DNA from: Rhodocyclaceae bacterium
Lineage (GTDB): Bacteria > Pseudomonadota > Gammaproteobacteria > Burkholderiales > Rhodocyclaceae
DNA: 7,146 nt
Direction of reading: 5' to 3'
NCBI GenBank assembly: GCA_025361105.1
Contig: JANYAW010000189.1
Coordinates: 1 to 7,146, forward strand
The notes below the pieces were generated by a model. The model ran no database searches. It was given only the letters and a program-made list of their open reading frames with translations, and was not told where the DNA came from. Position 1 is the stretch's first letter, and each line of letters begins with the position of its first letter. Shown piece after piece: positions 1 to 6,586 of the stretch. Both the position numbers and the translations under genes were made by a program.

Positions 1-222
1 CAACGGGCCGGCCAGGCCCATCGGTACTTGAGCCACGCCCATGAAGTTTTCGATATTGCCGGGCAGCACTGAGGGCTCAAATGAATATTTGCTGACATGG
101 GATAGGTCAGCGCCGGTATGCTCGGCAACGAATTCACGCCGTCGCGTGGCGTTGGCGTGGGTGTAATCGTTGTCACGATCACGCGGGATTTTTGCGGATT
201 TTGTGGGTGTTGCGTCGCTCAT
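1..222 (-). CDS. Hydroxymethylglutaryl-CoA reductase, N-terminal fragment (runs off left edge)
   Basis: Only the first 74 codons are in the window, read leftward from an ATG at 222-220 with no stop before base 1. The start is set by a strong AAGGAG six bases upstream (234-229). After a polar, charged stretch (residues 1-50), residues 53-74 read LPGNIENFMGVAQVPMGLAG followed by PL. This matches the conserved ENxxG...PxGxAGPL segment near the start of the HMG-CoA reductase catalytic domain. The family reduces HMG-CoA to mevalonate (or the reverse, in catabolic enzymes) in the cytoplasm. The GLAGPL wording is closer to class I-like enzymes than to the Pseudomonas mevalonii type, which is inference from memory. 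There is no membrane anchor. The catalytic Glu of the TTEG segment and the Lys, Asp and His residues lie outside the window. It sits 64 bases after the molybdenum hydroxylase large subunit on the same strand with no terminator between, so it may share that transcript. Bacterial members are often named mvaA; I leave the symbol blank. Confidence 0.85.
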   Translation of the reverse strand, partial: MSDATPTKSAKIPRDRDNDYTHANATRRREFVAEHTGADLSHVSKYSFEPSVLPGNIENFMGVAQVPMGLAGPL

Positions 223-228
223 GCTTGG

Positions 229-234
229 CTCCTT
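229..234 (-). promoter_or_regulatory. Shine-Dalgarno site of the HMG-CoA reductase gene
   Basis: On the minus strand this reads AAGGAG, six bases before the ATG at 222. It is the strongest ribosome binding site in the window and fixes the start of the truncated gene at the left edge. Confidence 0.75.
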
Positions 235-286
235 AATTCGCCTTTAGTGCTGGTGATGGAATGGCCCGTTCACCGGCCACACGCCG

Positions 287-2476
287 TTAAGCCAGCTTCA
301 ACGGCAGCTTACGCAAACGCACACCCGTCGCCGCTGCAATTGCGTTGGCGAGTGCGGGTGCAAATGGTGGCACACCTGGCTCGCCGACACCGGTCGGCGG
401 TTTTAGGGAGGGCACGATATGCACATCGACTTTTGGCATTTCGGCAATATTGATGAGGCGATAGTCGTGAAAATTTGATTGGTCGACAATGCCATCGTTG
501 AGCGTAATCGCCCCGTATTTCGCCGCTGACATGGCGAAGCCGATGCCTCCTTCCATTTGTGCTTTGACGATGTCGGGGTTGATCGCCAAGCCGCAATCGA
601 CGGCGCACACCACACGATCAACGCGGAAGGTTTTGTCAGCCTTCACCGTCACCTCAACCACCTGCGCGACCACCGAACTGAATGATTCATGGAGAGCAAT
701 TCCACGTCCACGCTTCTCCGCCGCGTTACTCGCCGCCAGCTGTTTGCCCCAGCCCGCCTTGGTCGCTGCCAGCTTAAGCACGGCAGCGTGACGCGGATGC
801 TCACTGAGCATGTCCAAACGGAAAGTCACTGGATCAATTTTCGCTGCTGTCGCTAACTCATCGATCATGGTTTCAGTCGAAAAAGCCGTGTGCGTCGAAC
901 CTACCGAGCGCCACCACTGCACCGGCACGCCGATGCTTGGAGAATGCAAATCAACCAGCAGATTGTCAATTTGATAAGGCAGGTTTTGCGCGCCTTCGAC
1001 CGAGGTATGGTCGACACCGTTTTGCACCATCATGGCCTCCATTGCCGTGCCTGCGAAGATGGATTGACCAACCAAACGGTGCTTCCAAGCGATGACTTTG
1101 CCTTTGGCATCCAGCCCGGCTTTAAGCGTATGAAAAAACATCGGCCGATAGTAGCCCGCTCGCATATCGTCTTCGCGTGTCCACACTAGTTTGACCGGCG
1201 CGCGACCGTTGATTTTTTGCACGATACGCGCGGCTTCCAAGACGTAATCCGCCGCCGGGTTGGCTCTTCGGCCAAAACTGCCACCGGCATAGAGCATGTT
1301 GAGCTTCACTTTTTCTGGTGCGATACCAAGTAAATGCGCCAGCGCGGCTTGATCGCCAGTTTGGAATTGTTCGCCGTTCCACACCTCACATTCACCGCGC
1401 GCGAAACGTACCACGCAATTCATCGGCTCCATCGCAGCGTGCGCTAGATAGGGAAATTCAAACGAAGCTTCGATAACTTTCTTGGCCTTGCTAAAAGCGG
1501 CATCGGTATCACCATCACTGCGCGCCACGGCACCGGGTTCGCGCGCCAGCATGTTGTACTGTGCCATGATTTCCGACGAGTCCAGTTTGAAGGCATTCGC
1601 TTCGCCCCACTTGACGATCAGCGCATCGCGTCCTTTTTTCGCACTCCAGAAATCGTTAGCCAGCACGGCAACTCCGCTGCCGATGGAAACCACATCAACC
1701 ACACCGGGAATTTTTAACGCGGCATCCGCATCAAAATTTTTCACCGTCGAGCCAAAACGTGGTGGATGCGCAACCAACGCGGTGAGCATGCCGGGCAGAT
1801 GAATATCTTGCGTGTATATCGCCGTGCCGTTGGATTTTGCGCGCGCGTCTTTGCGCGGGGCATGCTTGCCGATGAGCACAAAATTTTTGGGATTTTTCAG
1901 AGACACATCAGTGGGTATCGGCAGCTCGCTTGCACGTGCCGCTAGCTCGCCAAAACTCGCGCTGCGCTTTGTCGCCGCATGAATCACTCGACCTTTGGTG
2001 ACCGTAATACTGCCTGCACCGACACTCCATTGCGCCGCCGCCGCGCTGACCAACATGGCACGGGCAGTAGCCCCCGCGCGACGCATCTGCTCAAACGAAT
2101 TCGCCATCGAGGTGCTGCCACCGGTGAGTTGGAATGGGCCCATCAATGTGTTGTTGTAGCGCTTGGCATCAGCGGGTGCAGCTTCGATGACGACCTGCTC
2201 CCAGTCCGCATCCAACTCTTCGGCCAACAAGGTCGCCAGACCGGTGTGCGCGCCCTGCCCCATTTCCAAATGCTTGACGATGACAATAACTTTATTGTCG
2301 CTACCAATCCGCACGAAAGCGTTAGGTTCAAGCGTTGCCGCAGTGCCTGCTTGCGCATCAGTCACGGCAAACTTGCCCCGTGCGTTGGGTAAATAAAACG
2401 CCAGCGTCAGTGCACCAGCTTGCTGCAAAAACCGACGACGTGGCAATGTGGATTTAGTGGATTTTGTTGTACTCAT
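287..2476 (-). CDS. Molybdopterin-binding large subunit, xanthine dehydrogenase family (IorB-like), TAT-exported
   Basis: A 729-residue protein, a normal length for the isoquinoline 1-oxidoreductase beta-type subunit (COG1529-like). It would carry the molybdenum cofactor and hydroxylate an aldehyde or N-heterocycle using water as oxygen donor. The N-terminus has a twin-arginine motif (RRRFLQQAG, residues 13-21), a short hydrophobic stretch (22-30) and an AxA-like cleavage site near 41-43, so periplasmic location is predicted. Visible motifs are MGQGAHTGL (72-80), GGSFGRR (398-404), WWRSVGSTHT (521-530) and PTGVGEPGVPP (694-704). Glu699 in the last is the expected catalytic base. The MGQG motif lies near the N-terminus, as in the rearranged IorB type, rather than inside the C-terminal cofactor domain as in xanthine dehydrogenase. 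The gene starts nine bases after the small subunit stop, with a weak AGGA upstream, so the two are co-transcribed. The substrate cannot be told from sequence; an aldehyde dehydrogenase role is equally possible. Confidence 0.93.
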   Translation of the reverse strand: MSTTKSTKSTLPRRRFLQQAGALTLAFYLPNARGKFAVTDAQAGTAATLEPNAFVRIGSDNKVIVIVKHLEMGQGAHTGLATLLAEELDADWEQVVIEAAPADAKRYNNTLMGPFQLTGGSTSMANSFEQMRRAGATARAMLVSAAAAQWSVGAGSITVTKGRVIHAATKRSASFGELAARASELPIPTDVSLKNPKNFVLIGKHAPRKDARAKSNGTAIYTQDIHLPGMLTALVAHPPRFGSTVKNFDADAALKIPGVVDVVSIGSGVAVLANDFWSAKKGRDALIVKWGEANAFKLDSSEIMAQYNMLAREPGAVARSDGDTDAAFSKAKKVIEASFEFPYLAHAAMEPMNCVVRFARGECEVWNGEQFQTGDQAALAHLLGIAPEKVKLNMLYAGGSFGRRANPAADYVLEAARIVQKINGRAPVKLVWTREDDMRAGYYRPMFFHTLKAGLDAKGKVIAWKHRLVGQSIFAGTAMEAMMVQNGVDHTSVEGAQNLPYQIDNLLVDLHSPSIGVPVQWWRSVGSTHTAFSTETMIDELATAAKIDPVTFRLDMLSEHPRHAAVLKLAATKAGWGKQLAASNAAEKRGRGIALHESFSSVVAQVVEVTVKADKTFRVDRVVCAVDCGLAINPDIVKAQMEGGIGFAMSAAKYGAITLNDGIVDQSNFHDYRLINIAEMPKVDVHIVPSLKPPTGVGEPGVPPFAPALANAIAAATGVRLRKLPLKLA

Positions 2477-2485
2477 GATCGCATC

Positions 2486-2941
2486 CTAGGCTAAAGATTT
2501 CGCTGCATCTTTGACCGCTGCGCGAATTCGCACATAGGTCGCGCAACGGCACAAGTTGCCGGCCAAAGCGGCATCAATATCCGCATCGGAGGGATTTTTT
2601 TTCGTGCGCAACAATGCGCCCGCCGAAATCAATTGCCCGGATTGGCAGTAGCCACACTGCGAGACATCAAGCTTGAGCCAGGCGGCTTGCAAGGCCTTGT
2701 CAACTTTGTCGTCCAAGCCTTCGATGGTGGTGATTTTTCCATTACCCACTGCCGATATTGGCGTGGAGCAAGAACGAATCGAAGTGCCGTTGAGCAAAAC
2801 GCTACACGCACCGCATAGCCCCATCCCACAACCATATTTGCTACCGGTCAATCCAGCGCTATCGCGCAGCGCCCAGAGCAGCGGCGTATCTGGCGGGACG
2901 TCGAGATTAAGCGATTTGCCATTCACGTTAATTCGTATCAT
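2486..2941 (-). CDS. [2Fe-2S] ferredoxin-like small subunit of molybdenum hydroxylase (IorA-like)
   Basis: A 151-residue electron-transfer subunit, full length for this family. The N-terminal plant-ferredoxin-type domain has cluster ligands Cys38, Cys43, Cys46 and Cys58 (motif GCGMGLCGACSVLLNG, 37-52). The C-terminal helical [2Fe-2S] domain has Cys96, Cys99, Cys131 and Cys133 (QCGYCQSGQ, 95-103, and NLCRCATY, 129-136). All eight ligands are present, so both clusters should form. They would pass electrons from the molybdenum site of the large subunit to an external acceptor. There is no signal peptide of its own; in this family the folded complex is thought to be exported by the large subunit's TAT leader. 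It is the first gene of the leftward unit, with AGGAG seven bases before the ATG and a sigma70-like promoter about 40 bases upstream. No FAD subunit is present, as is usual for IorAB-type enzymes. Confidence 0.95.
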   Translation of the reverse strand: MIRINVNGKSLNLDVPPDTPLLWALRDSAGLTGSKYGCGMGLCGACSVLLNGTSIRSCSTPISAVGNGKITTIEGLDDKVDKALQAAWLKLDVSQCGYCQSGQLISAGALLRTKKNPSDADIDAALAGNLCRCATYVRIRAAVKDAAKSLA

Positions 2942-2948
2942 TTCACGG

Positions 2949-2953
2949 CTCCT
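2949..2953 (-). promoter_or_regulatory. Shine-Dalgarno site of the [2Fe-2S] subunit gene
   Basis: Minus-strand AGGAG with a seven-base spacer to the ATG at 2941. It supports this start, which also matches the usual N-terminus of the ferredoxin domain. Confidence 0.65.
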
Positions 2954-2979
2954 GAGTCGGACTTATCAAACTGCGGGAA

Positions 2980-3008
2980 AGTATCCTATGCGCGCAGCGT
3001 TCTGACAA
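2980..3008 (-). promoter_or_regulatory. Predicted sigma70 promoter for the leftward molybdenum hydroxylase unit
   Basis: On the minus strand a -35 box TTGTCA (3008-3003, five of six matches to TTGACA) is followed by exactly 17 bases and a -10 box GATACT (2985-2980, four of six matches to TATAAT). Transcription would begin near 2973, giving a leader of about 32 bases that includes the AGGAG site. This is a motif call by eye, not a measured start site. Confidence 0.5.
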
Positions 3009-3047
3009 TAGCGCATGACCAATTTATGGTTTTGTAGATTGCGCTAT
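3008..3047. repeat. 8-base perfect inverted repeat in the divergent control region
   Basis: The arms ATAGCGCA (3008-3015) and TGCGCTAT (3040-3047) are exact reverse complements separated by 24 bases, with arm centres 32 bases apart, about three helical turns. The left arm touches the outer edge of the leftward -35 box, so the repeat covers roughly -35 to -74 of that promoter, and it lies 24 bases upstream of the rightward -35 box. This placement fits a binding site for a dimeric activator or a shared regulator. A simple stem-loop is the alternative. No regulator gene is in the window. Confidence 0.45.
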
Positions 3048-3071
3048 CTGACGGCGTGTCACCAGCACCAA

Positions 3072-3101
3072 CTGACAAATGCCACACCATCGATCTGTAA
3101 T
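3072..3101 (+). promoter_or_regulatory. Predicted sigma70 promoter for the rightward EAL / persulfide dioxygenase unit
   Basis: A -35 box CTGACA (3072-3077, five of six matches) is followed by 18 bases and a -10 box TGTAAT (3096-3101, five of six matches). A start near 3108 would leave a leader of about 47 bases before the ATG at 3155. It is back to back with the leftward promoter. The call rests only on motif match and position. Confidence 0.45.
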
Positions 3102-3154
3102 TTTCTCTGTCATAATCAAAGTGTCGCCAACACGCATGTGACAAGGGTCGCTGC

Positions 3155-5461
3155 ATGAAAATTTCGCTTTCACAACGTATCGGTTCGGTAATTTTTCTGA
3201 TTGGCGCCATCGTTTTAGGCTTGGTTTGGGTAGTGCGCGATTTCAGCGATGAAGCCGTCACCTCGACACGAATTTTTATTGATGAGGACATGCCGCTGAC
3301 ACAAAGCCTCGGCCACCTCAAACGCGACGTGCTGACGCAAGAGCCTATCCTGTATGACTATTACACGACAACTCAGCAATCAATATTTCATCAGCAACGC
3401 GATGCAAATCTCGTACAACTCCGCATCAACTTGATTAAGGTCGGTGCCAGCCTGGGTGATCAAGCCGAATTCATCCGCGTGGCAAAACAGTTGACCGCCT
3501 ATGACGCGGTGGCGCTGGAGCTAGACGCGGTGATGTCGGCAAAACCAATCAAATGGGACAAGGCACGCGCGGTACTGGCGCGTGGTCGGGTGCTATCCAG
3601 TGCAATCAACGGCGATCTGGATTTGTTGCTCAGCCAAGTTGAGGCACGGATGCAGCGGCGCGGCAACGAAACACAAGCGCAAATCGAAGGTGTGACGAAA
3701 TTGGTGTTGGCATTTTCAGCATCGCTGCTGATGATCGCTTTGTTCATGAGTTTTGGCGCAAACAGATATTTGGCTGGCGCGGCCGAGCGGCGCAAGCTGG
3801 AAATGTTTCCCGAGCGCAGCCCAAACCCGGTGTTGAGCGTCGCACCTAACGGCCGCGTTATTTACGCCAACCCGGGCAGCGCTACTTTGCTCAAAAAATG
3901 TGGCGCAGACCCTGGCGATGCCAAGTTACTTTTGCCGCCTGATTTTGTGGCGCGCGCAGCCTCGGTTTCCGCAGGCGTGTATGGTCAAGATCACGCCGAC
4001 TACGAAGCATTGGGGCGCGTGCTGGGCTGCGGTCTCCACGAGGTCAAAGAGTTCGGCATTTTTCATGTATTTATTTCGGATATCACCGAACGCAAGCGTG
4101 CCGAACAAAGTTTGTTGCATCAGGCGCTACATGACACTTTGACGGGTTTGCCGAATCGCCGTAGCTTTGAACAAGCGCTCACATTGGAGCTTGCGACCGG
4201 CGAACCGGGTGCGGTGATGTTGGTAAATCTCGACCGCTTTCGCGGCATCATTGATAGCCTCGGCCATGCGGCAGGTGATCGAATGCTGGTGGCGGTCAGT
4301 GAGCGTTTGCAGACAACTTTGAACGATTTAACGGAACTCAAGACCGGCACACAAAAGCGGTTGCGCTTGTTTCGTTTTGAGTCCGATTTGTTCGCGATTC
4401 TTGCGCCGTGCGTGGCGACATTAGACGCGGCCTTGAACCTGGCGCGACAAATTACAGACAGCATCACCAACGCGATCACGCTCGATGGTCGCGAGTTGTA
4501 TTTGACTGTCAGCACTGGCGTGGCATTGTTCCCGACCGACGGCACTGACCCAGGCACGTTGACGCGCAATGCCGACACCGTGGTGCATTACCTCAAGCGC
4601 AGCGGTGGCGGCGCGGCAGCTGGTTACACCGCGAACATGAACGCCCGCGCGATTGAGCGCCTCGAACTCGAACACTTGCTGCGTCAAGCCTTGCCACGCA
4701 ACGAGCTTGAGTTGTTTTTTCAGCCGCAGGCTAAGCTTGGCGATGGCGAAATCATCGGCGTAGAAACTTTGTTGCGCTGGCGACAAGCCGAGCGTGGTTT
4801 GATTTCACCGATGACCTTCATTCCAATTGCCGAAGATTGTGGGCTGATCGTGCCCATCGGCGAATGGGTTTTGGAAGGCGCTTGCCGTCAAGCGAAGAAT
4901 TGGCTGGATGCCGGTCTACCTAAAATGATTGTCGCAGTGAATGTGTCAGCGCGCCAGTTTGTCGCCGGAGATTTACCGCATTTAGTCAAGCGCACTCTGG
5001 CTGAGACTGGCTTGCCGTCTGATTCCTTGGAACTGGAAATCACCGAGAGCGTGGCCATGAATGATGTCGAGGGCACGGTGCGCACATTGGAGCAATTGGC
5101 TGCGTTGGGTATACGATTGTCGATTGATGATTTCGGCACCGGCTATTCGTCGCTGGCATATCTGAAACGCTTTCCGATTCATAAGTTAAAAATTGATCAG
5201 TCATTCGTGCGCCACATGATAGAAACTGCCAACGATGCTGCCATTGTTTCTGCGGTCATCAATCTCGGTCACGCGCTGGGGCTAGACGTGATTGCCGAAG
5301 GTGTAGAAACCGAAAATCATGCCACACATTTACGCAGATTGGGCTGCGATGAAATGCAAGGCTATTTGCTCGCCAAACCCATGCCCGCTAACGAATGCAC
5401 GCAGTTTTTGCTTGCCGCTCAGGAACTAAAAAATCATGACACAGCCCATCCAGCTATTTGA
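3155..5461 (+). CDS. Membrane-bound PAS-GGDEF-EAL protein, probable c-di-GMP phosphodiesterase
   Basis: 768 residues. Two membrane segments (about 11-27 and 182-200) flank a mostly helical periplasmic region (28-181) that looks like a ligand-sensing helical bundle. A PAS-like domain follows (about 215-313; NPVLSVAPNGRVIYANP at 224-240, ending in DITERKRAEQ), then GGDEF (about 320-490) and EAL (about 505-757). The GGDEF domain keeps the HDTLTGLPNRRSFE opening, but the signature is ESDLF (409-413). The first metal-binding Asp is Asn358, the usual Asn of the IND motif is Ile366, and no RxxD inhibitory site precedes it, so cyclase activity is unlikely. The EAL domain keeps the expected active-site residues: Glu537 (ETLLRW variant of EALxRW), Asn596, Glu628, Asp658-Asp659 (DDFGTGYSS), Lys679, Glu715 and Gln735. 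It probably hydrolyses c-di-GMP to pGpG, with the dead GGDEF as a regulatory GTP-binding module (inference). AAGGG lies seven bases before the ATG. The 3' end overlaps the next gene by 26 bases. Confidence 0.93.
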   Translation: MKISLSQRIGSVIFLIGAIVLGLVWVVRDFSDEAVTSTRIFIDEDMPLTQSLGHLKRDVLTQEPILYDYYTTTQQSIFHQQRDANLVQLRINLIKVGASLGDQAEFIRVAKQLTAYDAVALELDAVMSAKPIKWDKARAVLARGRVLSSAINGDLDLLLSQVEARMQRRGNETQAQIEGVTKLVLAFSASLLMIALFMSFGANRYLAGAAERRKLEMFPERSPNPVLSVAPNGRVIYANPGSATLLKKCGADPGDAKLLLPPDFVARAASVSAGVYGQDHADYEALGRVLGCGLHEVKEFGIFHVFISDITERKRAEQSLLHQALHDTLTGLPNRRSFEQALTLELATGEPGAVMLVNLDRFRGIIDSLGHAAGDRMLVAVSERLQTTLNDLTELKTGTQKRLRLFRFESDLFAILAPCVATLDAALNLARQITDSITNAITLDGRELYLTVSTGVALFPTDGTDPGTLTRNADTVVHYLKRSGGGAAAGYTANMNARAIERLELEHLLRQALPRNELELFFQPQAKLGDGEIIGVETLLRWRQAERGLISPMTFIPIAEDCGLIVPIGEWVLEGACRQAKNWLDAGLPKMIVAVNVSARQFVAGDLPHLVKRTLAETGLPSDSLELEITESVAMNDVEGTVRTLEQLAALGIRLSIDDFGTGYSSLAYLKRFPIHKLKIDQSFVRHMIETANDAAIVSAVINLGHALGLDVIAEGVETENHATHLRRLGCDEMQGYLLAKPMPANECTQFLLAAQELKNHDTAHPAI
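5421..5424 (+). promoter_or_regulatory. Probable ribosome binding site of the persulfide dioxygenase gene, inside the EAL gene
   Basis: AGGA lies 11 bases before the ATG at 5436, a rather long spacer, and entirely within the EAL reading frame. Ribosomes finishing the EAL gene at 5461 would pass this site, so initiation may depend on upstream translation (inference). Confidence 0.45.
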
Positions 5462-6566
5462 TCCGGCCTCCAGCACCTTCACCTACGTTTTGGTATGCGA
5501 GGAGACTCGCAATGCCGTCATCATTGATCCAGTCGACAGTCAACTCGAACGTGATCTAGCGCTGCTGCGGGATAAAAATTTAACGCTGATTTATACGATA
5601 GAAACACACGCCCACGCCGACCATATCACCAGCGCTGGTTTGCTCGCCGAGCATGTCGGCGCACACACTGCTGCGCCAGCGGGCTGTGGCATCGTGACTG
5701 CTTCGGTGCAAATTCAAGACGGCGATGTGTTGGCGTTTGGCAAACAGCAATTACGCGCATTGCATACACCCGGACACACCAGCGGCAGCATGAGTTTTCT
5801 GTGGCAAGACCATGTTTTCACTGGCGACACGCTACTCATCAACGGCTGCGGGCGGACCGATTTTCAGTCGGGTAGCGCCGAATTGATGTATCACAGTTTG
5901 ACCAAAATTTTGTTCACACTGCCCGATGCCACCGTGGTCTGGCCCGGGCACGATTATCAAGGCCGCACGCAATCAACTATCGGCATTGAACGCTCAAGCA
6001 ATGCGCGGGTGGCGGGCAAAAGCATGGTGGAATTCGTCGCCATCATGACCGCACTCAATCTGCCCAAACCGGCGCGTATTGACGAAGCCGTGCCCGCAAA
6101 CCTTAGTTCAGGGATTCGTCATGATGCCGGATCAATAAGCGGCACATTGATTGATACGCAAGGCGTGCGCGCTGCTGATGGCTATGCCGGCGACATTTCG
6201 CCGCAGCTGGCTTGCCAGTGGTGGCAGACTGGCGAAGCGGCCTTGGTTGATGTTCGCACCGATGCCGAGCGCGAATGGGTAGGCTTTGTACCGGGGGCAA
6301 TTCCGTTGGCGTGGAAGCAATGGCCGGTTATGGCGATGAATGACAACTTCGACGCGGGACTATTGCAAGCCGCAGCAAGTGGAAAAAAATTAGTGCTACT
6401 GTGCCGCAGTGGCGTGCGCTCGATCGCTGCCGCCAAACGTGCCGCAAGTTTGGGGCTGTCTGCCTATAACATTCTGGAAGGCTTTGAAGGCGACCCCGAT
6501 ACCGCTGCGCATCGCGGTACAAAAAATGGTTGGCGCTATCGCAACCTGCCGTGGCGGCAAAACTAA
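5436..6566 (+). CDS. Persulfide dioxygenase-rhodanese fusion protein
   Basis: 376 residues with two domains. Residues 1-225 form an ETHE1-like metallo-beta-lactamase fold. It has THAHADH (57-63), TPGHTSG (111-117), TGD (129-131), CGRTDFQ (138-144) and PGHDY (170-174). His58, His114 and Asp131 are the expected iron ligands, and ALNLPKPARIDEAVPANL (206-223) is the typical ETHE1 tail. After a linker (226-255), a rhodanese domain (about 256-376) shows DVRTDAEREW (272-281), the active-site loop CRSGVR with Cys323, and a GLP-like WRYRNLPWRQ end. In this family the dioxygenase oxidises glutathione persulfide to sulfite and glutathione, and the rhodanese moves sulfane sulfur between thiosulfate/sulfite and glutathione, so the fusion couples both reactions in the cytoplasm. 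The tail has ANLSSG where human ETHE1 has a Cys (from memory). The start matches the family's QLFDPASSTFTY opening. It overlaps the EAL gene by 26 bases and lies 20 bases before the MgtC-like gene. Confidence 0.95.
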   Translation: MTQPIQLFDPASSTFTYVLVCEETRNAVIIDPVDSQLERDLALLRDKNLTLIYTIETHAHADHITSAGLLAEHVGAHTAAPAGCGIVTASVQIQDGDVLAFGKQQLRALHTPGHTSGSMSFLWQDHVFTGDTLLINGCGRTDFQSGSAELMYHSLTKILFTLPDATVVWPGHDYQGRTQSTIGIERSSNARVAGKSMVEFVAIMTALNLPKPARIDEAVPANLSSGIRHDAGSISGTLIDTQGVRAADGYAGDISPQLACQWWQTGEAALVDVRTDAEREWVGFVPGAIPLAWKQWPVMAMNDNFDAGLLQAAASGKKLVLLCRSGVRSIAAAKRAASLGLSAYNILEGFEGDPDTAAHRGTKNGWRYRNLPWRQN

Positions 6567-6586
6567 AGCAAAGGCAGCGAGATTAA

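Noticed and set aside
262..279. Possible terminator stem TGGCC / GGCCA between the large subunit and HMG-CoA reductase genes
   Set aside because: The stem is only five pairs with an eight-base loop and no following T run, so it does not look like a rho-independent terminator.
118..453. Plus-strand open frame of 111 codons across the HMG-CoA reductase start and the end of the large subunit
   Set aside because: It is antisense to two well supported genes, has no recognisable motif and spans their intergenic gap by chance.
1979..2392. Plus-strand open frame of 137 codons opposite the molybdenum large subunit
   Set aside because: Its composition is Arg/His/Cys-rich as expected for the reverse of a coding frame, and it has no family motif or good ribosome site.
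3111..3116. CATAAT as the -10 box of the rightward promoter
   Set aside because: No reasonable -35 box lies 16-18 bases upstream; the CTGACA-18-TGTAAT pair just upstream is better.
2986..3321. Minus-strand open frame of 111 codons covering the intergenic region
   Set aside because: It starts inside the EAL gene in antisense, crosses both predicted promoters and shows no protein family features.
4120..4578. Minus-strand open frame of 152 codons opposite the GGDEF domain
   Set aside because: It is a reverse-frame shadow of a gene whose protein matches known domains throughout.
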